NCBI GenBank assembly: GCA_022496185.1
Contig: WTXG01000362.1
Span: 1-31,124, forward strand
DNA: 31,124 nucleotides
Reading direction: 5' to 3'
Origin: Multifurca ochricompacta
Taxonomy: Eukaryota > Basidiomycota > Agaricomycetes > Russulales > Russulaceae
Position numbers and translations under genes: made by a program. Below are positions 1 to 9,115 of the stretch, piece after piece. Position 1 is the first letter of the stretch; the number at the start of each line of letters is the position of its first letter. The notes beneath the pieces are model-generated. The model had not been told where the DNA came from, did no database searches, and worked only from the letters and a program-made list of their open reading frames with translations.

Positions 1-1433
1 ATTTCTAGTGAGGCAGATGCAGATGTATGGATACTACTTAGGATGTGTTTGCCTAGTACCCAATACAATTTGCCAAACTTCCATGCTTCTGCTATAATAT
101 TGTCGCCATATTTAATTGTTGCCTTCTTGTTATCAAAGAACACAGTTGCCCCTTTTTCTACTAGGGCACTGGCGGAGAGTATTTTATGTCCTCCAGGCAT
201 GTGGAGCACATTGCTCAACTCCAAGTCAAACCTTGATCCGTCCTGATGATCACAGTGCCAACTCCACTTGTTTTGACTATGGAGTTGTCACCTAGTGATA
301 CTTCATGGGTGTGTCGACTTTATATGTATCAAAGTCTTCAAGGTTGGACTGAAGTGAGCCGTTGCTCCACTATCAAGCATCCAATAATCTGAGTCGATGT
401 CCAGATTATAGGAGTGAACATAAAGGCGAATGCGAGGTGCTTCTTGCACCTCCTCTATTTTGCCACTACCGTTAACTACAGTGGCTATAGTATGTACATT
501 TTGGGCCTCAGCCCTCTTCTTGTTCCCTGCCTTGCCCTTTTGGCATTCTCCAGGTCCTTCTTCTTCTTTGCGCAAGCATTGGACTTGTGTCCAGGCTTTT
601 GGCAATAGAAGCAGACCACCCTTGTGAACTAGGGGCAGCAGCGGGAAGTGGTGATAAATTTGTATTTGGTTTTGATTTGACTGGTGCAGCCTTAGATAGG
701 ACTGCACTACCACTTCCCAAGGGACCTGCCAGACGACTTTCTTCATTTAGGAACCTCTGCACAAGGTCCTGAGGAGAAAGACGCTCTGGATCACCAGAGC
801 CAGTATGGAACCGGCAATGGCACTGTAGGAGTCTGGGAGAGCTTCAGCAATATGAAGCTCATCTGGAGGTCATTGACCTCCATCCCATTCTCCCTTAGGG
901 TACTCCTGGCATCCAGAACCTTTTGTAATTGAGTTCTGAATGTCTGTCCTTCATCAAGACGGAAGGACACCAGGGCAAGCCACAATTATATGTGGCCATG
1001 CTACCTACAGAGCCATAAAGCTGCTCCAACTTATTATACTTCTCACTAAGAGAAGGATAATTGGCATCGGAGCTACTTGGGAGTAGACTTCCTGGGTTAC
1101 ATTGAGAAAGAGTAGCCCAATTAGCATTTCCTCTTCTCCCATCCATTCCCTAAGGATGGGATCAATGACTTCTTCTGCATTTTCTCCTTTTCCTCCTTGT
1201 CCTCTGGGAGGAGGGGCATGTCAGGGTAGGGCGTGATTATGTGCCTCCTGAGCCCATTCATCCTCAAGAGGCATTGAAGTTGGCAGACCATACTTGCCAG
1301 TTGGAGCCATCAAGGTGCTCCATCTTGGAGGAGGGAGGGAAGACATTGAGGACGGCATTTGAGATGTTATAAGTTGTTCCTGGTTCCAAGGAGCAATTAG
1401 AACCAGTGCCCAGGTCTCGCTTAAGAGTGCCAC
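1..1433 (-). pseudogene. Cop-A: Ty1/copia gag-protease-integrase remnant, runs off left edge
   Basis: Decayed copia polyprotein on the minus strand, pieced together from three frames. From high to low coordinates I can read a Gag start of the UBN2/DUF4219 type (MEHLDGSNWQVWSANF near 1270-1320), a Gag piece with YNKLEQLYGSVGSMA near 1010-1050, a CCHC knuckle (C-FY-C-QKPG-H-KSNA-C near 560-605), a protease active site (WMLDSGATAHFSP near 350-385) and the start of the GAG-pre-integrase region (LSNVLHMPGGHKILSASAL near 165-220). The rest of integrase, RT and RNase H would lie left of the window. Several frameshifts and stops make it non-functional. Its Gag closely resembles Cop-B at 24000-25465, so both belong to one family. 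Domain order Gag-PR-INT is what marks it as copia rather than gypsy. Confidence 0.85.
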
Positions 1434-2259
1434 CCCTACTGTGGCACTATGCTTCAGAACCTAGAAGGTCCTGCCTTTGTTGTGCGACTTTCTAGGTATA
1501 GTAAAGCTGTCTAGCGCAATCCTGTAACTAGACATAAGCTCTGGTAGACTAGCCAGAGTGTCTAGTGTAAACAAGACTGGGAGTCATGTCATGGAGGAGC
1601 CAACCGCAAGTTCCACTAGAGACAAAGGGTATAAGCCCTTCCTCTAGTGCTGGTGGTGGAGTCCATGATTAAGCCCTAGATGATTGGGGCCATGACTAAG
1701 TAGATGTCAGTCTGTCTCTGGTAGGGCGAACCCCACAAATGGCAGTGAATACTATGCCCAGAGATGAAGACTATATCTACTATGTAAGACTATAGTAGTG
1801 CAGCCTACTTGTATCGAGCCCAAGCGTCATGGGAGTGACTACCCATGCCTTGTTCTAGACCCTAAACTCCACATGCAGGTCGCTAAACCCGGCTTACAGA
1901 TAGAGCCAAGCATTGACTGGACTTAAAGCCACAAGCTTCTGGCTATAGGCCTACTAAGACTATCTATGGGACGAAGACCCAGCTACAACTATGAAGTTAC
2001 TAATACCTAGTGCGCACTCAAGGAGCTCAAGATGTTTCACCCGCTTAGGGTCCCTCATCATCTCTTGCAAGAACCCCGAAGGGCTAGCCAAACAGTTCAG
2101 GATGAGCAGTGAACTGCGTCATCCTGTGGGGTGTTAAGGTGCACAGAAAGTAAATTAAGAAGCTCACTGGAAGAAGCTAGTGGGAAAGACTTTGAAGCTT
2201 TTGTGAGCTTGGTGCATGTAAAGTGAGTTGGGCTGTATATGAACAGGGGGGAAATCAAC
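1434..2259. other. Non-coding stretch between Cop-A gag and the Gyp-1 LTR
   Basis: No protein of recognisable family is encoded here on either strand. By position it should be the 5' leader or 5' LTR of Cop-A (which reads leftwards), but I could not find a convincing TG...CA pair or target-site duplication, so its limits are unresolved. Confidence 0.4.
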
Positions 2260-2853
2260 TGTTACGCCCAGTGCGGGACGTTTCACACGACTTGTGTGAC
2301 AGCGCGATTCATAAGTTCAGTTAAGAAACCAATAAGGCTTCTTGGAGTTTAGGTGGAATGAGTCAAAGTCAAAGGGGCACTCCCTAAGATGATGTTGAAC
2401 AGAAAAGTGCCAAAAGCACTTGAGACAACTGAGTCAGAGATCAAAGGGGATGTCCAGAAGACAGGCACCAATGTATTCAATAAGTCAAGTCTGAGGTCTA
2501 CAGTGTAGCTACAGTGGACTTATATACATAACTCGATGGGCGTCTATGAGATAAGGACACGGAGTCAAGTGGGCCCAAATATATGGAAGCAGACGGCGTA
2601 AAGTCAAGCTTCTGATAGGGTATTAAGTAAATGTCTGATCATAAAGATAAGGGGATAAGAAGATAAAGAGATAAGGGGCCAAACATAGGTAAACACTATG
2701 TCAACAGATGCAAAGCAGGTCACGGGGATGGAAGTAGGGCGCGTGACGGATCCCATGAAGGGGACGTGATCGAGAAGTGTAAAGTAGGCGGTAAAGAGGG
2801 GTCGTCATTGGGAAGCAGGAAGAAAATGGGGACAGACAGTAGAGGTTGTAACA
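2260..2853 (-). repeat. Gyp-1 3' LTR
   Basis: 594-bp LTR in minus orientation with matching ends TGTTAC...GTAACA. It is homologous throughout to the LTRs at 9211-9801, 14599-15187, 19164-19740 and 22052-22640. It keeps a TATA box (TTATATA on the plus strand at 2520-2526) and, 34 nt further along the transcript direction, the 11-nt motif AGACTTGACTT (plus-strand 2482-2492), the expected RNA 5' end. Since Gyp-1 genes read on the minus strand, this is its 3' LTR. The matching 5' LTR is missing because the element is cut at 7718. Confidence 0.9.
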
Positions 2854-2856
2854 TCA

Positions 2857-2867
2857 CCCCCTCTTCT
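2857..2867 (-). other. Gyp-1 polypurine tract
   Basis: AGAAGAGGGGG on the minus strand, three bases before the 3' LTR. The identical 11-mer with identical spacing lies in front of the Gyp-3 3' LTR (22038-22048). This is the expected primer site for plus-strand DNA synthesis. Confidence 0.75.
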
Positions 2868-2884
2868 GGTTCTAGCAGACCCGG

Positions 2885-4123
2885 CTAGAAATGATTCGTA
2901 CTGTCATCATCCTGTACCAGCTCCAAGTAATTGTTGGCTACATTACGATCGTCCATGGAGTAGTTCTCCTTGTCCTCGTCTTGGGGGCATTGGTGAGTGC
3001 GGAGGAACCCATAGGGGCCGCGTTGACCACATAAGCAGCACAGATCATGGATGGGGCAATCCAACTCTCGATGCCCTGAATTGTGATGCAAGCACTTGCC
3101 ACACCACCCGGACAGGTTGCTGATTGTCGGGGTGACTCCTACTCGACGGAAGATGCAGAACTGGCTCCAGTGCAGATTGCTGCGACAATGCTGGCACCAC
3201 TTGCGATTGAGAGGACAGTTCCAGCTGATGTGGTACTTACTGTCACAGCGCCAGCACGTCTCCCCACGGGGGTTCTCATGCATGCGTGGCATCTCGAATC
3301 AATTCGGCAGCAATACTGGGGCAGCCCCTAGTGATTGCGGTGGGAGAGGTCAGGCATAGGTGTCAGCGTACCTCTCAGCGATAGTCTGGTATGCGTCTCC
3401 CTTCTCCAATCTCTTTCGAATCTCGACCAGCTCCTGCTCAATTTGGAACATCCCGTTCGTCAACCGGGCCATCATCTTCACGTGTTCTTTGTATTGTTGG
3501 TTGAGTGTATTGCGCAGGGTTAAGTTCTTCTGCAGTCTCATTACCTCAGCTTTGAGACGCGGAAGTCGCATGTCACTCAATACTTCATCGATGGCAAAGG
3601 CCCGGGAATCCTCGGCAGCCAAGTGTCCCAGCTGCTCGTCGGTCAGAGTGTGGTGCAAACGACCAGTGTACCTTTCCTCCAGATAAACTGGAGCTCCATA
3701 GACGGGGCCGTCCTTCTTCATGCATCCGGCAACGTCCATCCCTCCATTGGTGTAGAAAATGTATCTGGCGATGGCGACCGTCCTGTCACCCATGGTGATC
3801 TCCAATGGATAGTATGTCGAGGAGTTGGGGTTGTTAACAAAGAAGGGGAACTCTGGGACCTCATCGCCTGATTCTATACCTATCAAGTCGTTTGGGTGTG
3901 GCTCTTCACAGTGGTCGAAGTCATTGTTGGGGTTAGGGGACTGGTTCTTGACCCAAGCCTCGGCAGCCTCGTAGTCAATAGGTGAGGAGGGACAGGTAGA
4001 GGGATGAGCAGAGGGAAAGTTCTCAACAACTACTGTGGTGGCGGTGAAAGTGTCGACGGCAGCGTTGGCAGTGATGAAAGACATGATGGATTGTTCTGTG
4101 GTAGGACGTTGCTGTGAGAGCAT
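2885..4123 (-). pseudogene. Gyp-1 ORF3: coiled-coil protein with four Cys/His knuckles
   Basis: Extra gene 3' of pol, 413 codons from the Met that is conserved with Gyp-3 (MLSQQ; 35 nt after the pol stop). The same frame is open further upstream to 4243, but that part does not align with Gyp-3. Layout: variable N-terminus, a highly conserved central block (3620-3745), a coiled-coil-like stretch rich in Leu/Lys/Glu (about 3350-3580), then a Cys-rich tail: C-WR-C-DSKY-H-ISWN-C, C-QH-C-RSNL-H-WSQF-C, C-GK-C-LHHNSG-H-RELD-C and C-CL-type C-LC/H.C module. Two TGA stops (3350-3352, 3299-3301) interrupt it without loss of frame; Gyp-3 has CGA at the first. No membrane segment or signal peptide is visible, so it is not an obvious envelope gene. 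I do not recognise the family. By inference it is an RNA/DNA-binding or particle protein. Confidence 0.75.
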
Positions 4124-4158
4124 GTACTGGGGGATTTCATTGGAGTCTGGGGGTTCTT

Positions 4159-7100
4159 TTAACTGTTCTTGGGCGCTTCTGGGTGTTGGGTGTGGAACTC
4201 TGAGATAAGGACCAGAGCAAAGATATCCCCGGCAGGCTCCCACAAGCTGTCAGAGTCTGGGAATCCCTTCCACTTGACTAGGTAATGCAGTTTGCGCCCT
4301 CAGCCTTTACGTGAGGAATCTAGAATCCGCTCCACTTCCCACTCTGCTTCTCCATCGATTAATTCGGGGGGGGCCTTGGGAAGTTTTCCCTGTGCAGGGA
4401 TGTTTCTTTGTAGGGCGTAAGGAGTTGGGCATGGAAGACTGGATGGATTCTCCATGTGGGTGGAAGTTTGAGTTCATATGACACATCTGACAGCTTCCTT
4501 GTTATCGTGAAAGGTCCATGGCGTTGGGGAGCTAGTTTGGCTGTTGGATGTGACATGTGAATGTTCTTCCCTTCCAACCAGACAAGGTCATTGGTCTGAT
4601 AGGGCATAAACTTCGACGGCCTTGCAGATAGAGTTCTTTGCGCCTTGAGCAGATTCTCATTGGCCGATTTCCTGATCTCTTCCCATTGGCTGATATGCTG
4701 CGCAGCCAATGGGACGTTTGTGGGTTTCTTAGTCCAGTTGGTCCGTGGCATCCATCCCATGATAAGTGAGAATGGAGGGGTCTTGGTAGTCCCGTTGGGC
4801 CAGGAGTTGTGTGCAAACTCTGCCGTTGCCAACCAGTCAGCCCAATCATCCTGTCGTCCATTGCACCAGAACCGAAGATATTGTTCCAGCCATTGGTTCG
4901 TCCTTTCTGATTGTCCGTCAGTTTGTGGATGGTAGGCAGTTGAGATATTCTGGGTGATGTCTAGGGTTTTACAGAGCGCTTTAGCAAATGCAGAGGTGAA
5001 GTGTGGGTTGCAGTCAGAGATGATCTTTTCTGGGAGGCTGTAGTGTCTGTAGACATGATCCAGGTAGAGTTTGGCTACTCCTTCCGCCGTGATGGACTCA
5101 TTACAGGGTATGAACAGTGCTGCCTTAGAGCAATCGTGGTCAGTGATAGTCAGGATAGAGTCGAATCCTCTAGAGATAGGGAGCTTGACTATGAAGTCCA
5201 TTGTGATGGTCTGGAACGGTAGTGAAGCTGTAGGTGTGATCGGGAATAGTGCTGGTGGGTGTGGGTGTGTGTTTACTTTATTGGCTTGGCAGTCCACACA
5301 TCCTTTCACGTAGTTCTCCACATCCTTCTTCATGTTCGGCCACCAGTAATCTCGTTTAGCCAAGGCGTATGTGTTAGCAATGCCAGGGTGGCCCGCAGAG
5401 GGGAGGTCGTGGTGAAAATGGATCACCCCCCTCTTAATGTTGTTGCCACTGGTGACAACAAGTCGATCCCCGTCCTTCCACCAAAGGCCATCAATTTTCT
5501 TCAGATTATGTGCATCTGCCCATGACTCACATAACTGTTGGTTCATGTTTTGTGACACTTGGGCCCATAAATCCATGTCGTGGAGGCTCACGACAGCGGT
5601 TCTCGCAAAGACTTCCTCGGGGAGGACGGTGACATCGTTGTTATCTTCTTCTCTGTTGTTCAAGTCAGGCTGTCGTGATAGGGCATCTGCACATGCATTG
5701 CGACTTCCTGCGATGTGTTTCAACATGAAGTTGTATTCTTCCAGCTCTAGAACCTCACAAGCGACTCGTCGACTAATCTTGTGGGGTTCCTTCCAGTATA
5801 ATAGGTTGGAGTGGTCGGTGTGAATAATGGTTTTATGGGGAGTCCCTGCTAGGTAAGGTCGCCAGTGTCGTAATGCTTTTACAATGGCGAGCAGTTCTCT
5901 GTCCCAAATGTTGTAGTTTTGTTCCGCCGATGAGAATGTCTCCAAATAGAAGGCAACCGGATGGAGCAATCCTGTCACGTCCTGTTGGTTTAGTACCGCT
6001 CTGTTCGCAAAGTGTGATGCATCAACTTCGAGTTCGAAGGGTTTTTCTAGGTCTGGTTGCAGAAGAACTGGTTCTGAGCCCACAATGTCTCTGATCTGTT
6101 CAAAGGCTTGTTGTTGTTCACTTCCCCAGTGCCATGGTATATCCTTTTTCAACAACCCATTCAGTGGTTGGGCGATACCTGAGAATCCTTGTACAAATTG
6201 TCGGTAGAAATTGCAAAATCCAATGAAGGATCGCACGTCTTTGATACACATGGGTACAGGCCACTCTCGGATCCCTTGCACTTTTACTGGGTCCATTCGG
6301 ACACGTCCTTCTTCCAGGATAACCCCCAGGTACTCTATGCTTCGTTGTTCAAACGAGCATTTGGCAGGTTTGAGGTATAGGTCGTGTTCGTGCAGAATTT
6401 CCAGTACCTGGTGAACCCGCTCGCGGTGATGAATCAAATCGTCTGTTGTAGCCACAAGGATATCGTCCATGTACACCACCACTTCGCCTGTGAGGATGAG
6501 GTCGCGGAATATGTGGTTCATCATGGATTGAAAAGTGGCAGGCGAGTTGGTAAGGCCAAAGAACATGATGTTTGGCTCGAAGAGTCCCTGGTTAGTCTTA
6601 AATGCTGCTTTGCATTGATCTCCTTCCTTAATCCTAATGTTGTTGTATCCCCACCAGATGTCCATCTTGGAAAAGAGGGACTTGTCCCGCATGGTGTCGA
6701 TGAGTTCGGAGATGAGGGGAAGAGGATAAGCATTCTTTATGGTGTGGGTGTTTATCCGTCGGTAGTCTTGAACTGGTCAAAGTTTACCATCTTTCTTTTT
6801 GATGAAGAAGAAAGGTGATGCAAATGGTGACTTCGATGGGCGGATATACCCCTTCGCAAGATGCTCTTCAAGGAACGTCATGAGTGCTTCCTGCTCTTTC
6901 TGGGACAGTGGATAAATCTTGCAGTCAATGGTGGACGGAGTATCAGGTGTGAAGTCAATAGCATGATCCCAAGGTCGCGCAGGTGGGAAGTGCTGCGACT
7001 CTTCCTCCAAGAACACCTTCCAATGTCGGTGATAAACCTCCGGCACTACCTCCTCGAAGGTCTTCTCTGTATGCCCTTCTGCTGCCTTTTGGGCGAGTTC

Positions 7101-7650
7101 TGATGCTTTTGTAGCATAACAGTGACCTGTGTCCTCTTCTTCTCTCTTCTGTACATTTGTGTGTCGGATGGCATAATCGTACCCCAATGATGTAATAAGA
7201 ACAGGGTAAAATTCTTTATCCATGGTCACGTCGCTCCAATTGATCTTTGGCTCGAACGCAGCCAACCACGGGTACCCTAGGATTAAATCTTCGTTCCCTA
7301 GATTGGTGACAAGGAATCGAATCGCTTTTGTCCTTTCTCCTACTTGGACATTCAGGTCGGTGTAGTGGGTAATCCTTCTGGCTCTATTGGCCGTTCCGTC
7401 TATATTCCAGATGTTCTTTTCCTGAGGGAGTTCCAGCATCCCCAAGCCCATGGATCTCGCCATTCATGGGCTGATGAAGTTATCAGTGGCTCCTGAGTCT
7501 ATCAGGATGTCACGGTCGGCCGTCCTCTGTGTAGTCTCGAAATGTACTGGTATTTTCAATGATTTGAAGCGACTAGTGTACACAGAGGTAACATGTAATG
7601 CTTGTGCCCAGGCCAACGGGGTAGAGCCGATCAAAAATCCTTTTTGGCGA
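4159..7650 (-). pseudogene. pol: Gyp-1 pol: protease, reverse transcriptase, RNase H, integrase, chromodomain
   Basis: Ty3/gypsy (chromovirus) polyprotein, nearly intact. In order: aspartic protease (ILIDSGATDNFIS just before 7464), RT with conserved entry SPFASPFFFIKKKDGKL and catalytic VVYMDDILVA (about 6460-6490), RNase H (DASHF; HTDHSNLLYW), integrase zinc finger (H-H-C-C, FHHDLPSAGHPG to CVDCQA), catalytic core D..D..E (TMDF; IISDCNPHF; QSERTN), a GPY/F-like RHGPFTI and a C-terminal chromodomain (HYLVKWKGFPDSDS). Integrase downstream of RT/RNase H places it in Ty3/gypsy. Breaks: TGA at 7464-7466, TGA at 6777-6779, a one-base deficit in the G8 run at 4366-4373, and TGA at 4300-4302 in the chromodomain. 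True pol stop is TAA at 4159-4161. The 777-codon stretch 6692-4359 is uninterrupted, so this copy is fairly young. Confidence 0.92.
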
Positions 7651-7717
7651 ATGCCTTCTCTACCAAGATGGCTTGTACCTCCTCACTTTCTTTCATCATG
7701 TTTGCCCATATCTCCTG
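7631..7717 (-). pseudogene. gag: Gyp-1 gag, last 28 codons only
   Basis: The minus strand reads QEIWANMMKESEEV then QAILVEKAFAKKDF and stops at TGA 7631-7633, matching the C-terminus of the intact Gyp-3 Gag. All of the Gag upstream part, PBS and 5' LTR of Gyp-1 is gone, cut exactly where the copia-type LTR begins at 7718. Pol continues in the -1 frame through the same TTTTTGATCGG context seen in Gyp-2 and Gyp-3. Confidence 0.85.
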
Positions 7718-8090
7718 TGTTACAACCCCACTCTTTTCCCTTCCTCACACTGAGCCGGCTCCCTTACACCACCCTTGACCTTTCCCCTTCACTAAACCAC
7801 TGTCTCCTGCCCTCTTTGGCCCCTGATCCCTGATGCCCTTGGTATGCTGCCTTGGGACCCTGCCTGATGCCTGTGGCCTGTGTGCCTAGGACCCCATTCC
7901 TGACACCTGCATCTGACCCACTGATAGTTCAGCTACTGTGCTGTTGGCTGTAGACCCCCCTTCTCCTGATGCTTGGCCTTTGTCTTGGCCAGTATCTGTA
8001 CCCTGTCCCTGTGGCTGACACCCATAGGATCTCTGACACTGTCCCTGCCAATCTAATCTTCGACTTTGGCTTGTACTTGACCCTCTGCCA

Positions 8091-8162
8091 GTCATGTGAC
8101 TCCTGGCCATGTGATCCTTGACCATGTGATCCCTAACCATGTGACTTTGGACCATGTGATCC
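8091..8162. repeat. Five-fold 15-bp repeat with CATGTGA core
   Basis: CATGTGA starts at 8093, 8108, 8123, 8138 and 8153, an exact 15-bp period. The units agree with CCATGTGATCCCTNA. It lies about 330 bp upstream of the LTR TATA box at 8488, in the U3 position. CANNTG is the general bHLH E-box form, so a regulatory role is possible but inferred. Confidence 0.7.
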
Positions 8163-8487
8163 CTGACCCTGATCACAGCATCTTCATCTGATCATTTACC
8201 CTTTTCTGATCACATGGCCCATCTGGCTTATCATTTGCTTCTCTGATTCCTGTGGGAGTATCCCCACATCCACCCTGACTCCTGTGGGACCTGTTATCTC
8301 CCCATTTACCCCTGACCCTGGTGGGAATCCTCCCACACTGATATGACTCCTGTGGGGCTGTCCCACATGATTATGCTTCTGATAAGGCTTATCCTTATCA
8401 TGGACTATATTTGACATCTTATCTGCTATTGGATGATAAGGACTCTGACCCTGTTCCTGATTAGCTACAAACCAGATCCCCATACAG

Positions 8488-8494
8488 TATATAA
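8488..8494 (+). promoter_or_regulatory. TATA box of the copia-type LTR
   Basis: TATATAA in the context GTATATAAGACCC, shared with the copia LTR TATA box at 23676-23682. Marks rightward transcription of this LTR. Confidence 0.5.
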
Positions 8495-9115
8495 GACCCT
8501 GTAGACAGTTTGTACAACCCTAGATTTGACCTCTTGGGCCTTCAGCCTAGAGATCTTAGACCCCAATACATCAGAAGCCTTTTCCCCCTTTTTTTTGCAT
8601 CCTTGAGATCCCTGCAGGGACCCCCATTGCCTCTGGCAATGGGTGTGTACCCTTCCCTTTGAACCCCTCTGCCATTCCCTAGGGCTCCAGTGTGCTTGGT
8701 GTGCTTCCGGCACAGCAACTGGGCCCTGTCCCCACTTAACAGCCTTAGGGGATTAGCTCCCTTTGGCTGGCTCATCCCGTCTCCCTCTGTGCTTGATTAT
8801 AGCACCAAACCTTAACCGATTCCGAAGCTAGACAGTGCCCAGAGTCTAGCCTTATTGTGCTAGGCTCATGGCTGAGGTAATGGACCCGTGCTGACCTGTG
8901 CATGCCACACAGAACGCTCCACTGAGCGTAACATTGGGGCTGCAGTTTCTTTGGGTTTTAGATGCCATCACCATGGTTGCAAAACCACAGAGGTTGACAC
9001 AGGTCCCCGTCATTACTGAACACGTGACGTTTGCCTCCGTGGTACGCCCAACAACTTAGGTCACTCATTTCTTTGCCCTTCTTTCCTGAGTGTACATGGA
9101 GCTTCACCCATTACA

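Larger units (their letters stand above)
7718..9115 (+). repeat. Copia-type LTR joining Gyp-1 to Gyp-2
   Basis: Stretch of 1398 bp with ends TGTTACAACC and CCCATTACA. Its last 180 bases (from TTGGGGCTGCAG at 8934) closely match the end of the copia LTR at 23818-23999, and its core promoter GTATATAAGACC (TATA 8488-8494) resembles the one at 23675-23686. It contains no coding sequence, only spurious ORFs. Left flank is Gyp-1 gag, right flank is Gyp-2 integrase, and the adjoining five bases differ (TCCTG versus GTATG). A possible alternative is two pieces, an LTR ending GCGTAACA at 8933 and a 182-bp copia LTR fragment after it. Confidence 0.6.

Noticed and set aside
2885..4243. ORF3 as an envelope-like gene (its position 3' of pol suggests env)
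   Set aside because: No signal peptide, no hydrophobic membrane segment and a Cys/His-rich knuckle tail; the make-up is of a nucleic-acid-binding protein.
4645..6818. Many plus-strand ORFs of 60-144 codons across Gyp-1
   Set aside because: Antisense shadows of pol; the minus strand encodes the recognisable domains.
7886..8775. Minus-strand ORFs of 77-96 codons
   Set aside because: Low-complexity translations (repeated DHM units from the 15-bp array) inside an LTR; no protein family and no conservation.
8928..8933. GCGTAACA as the end of a separate LTR starting at 7718
   Set aside because: Possible, but the unit 7718-9115 has its own TG...CA ends and shares promoter and 3' end with the copia LTR at 23999, so one LTR is simpler. 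Kept as alternative in the feature.
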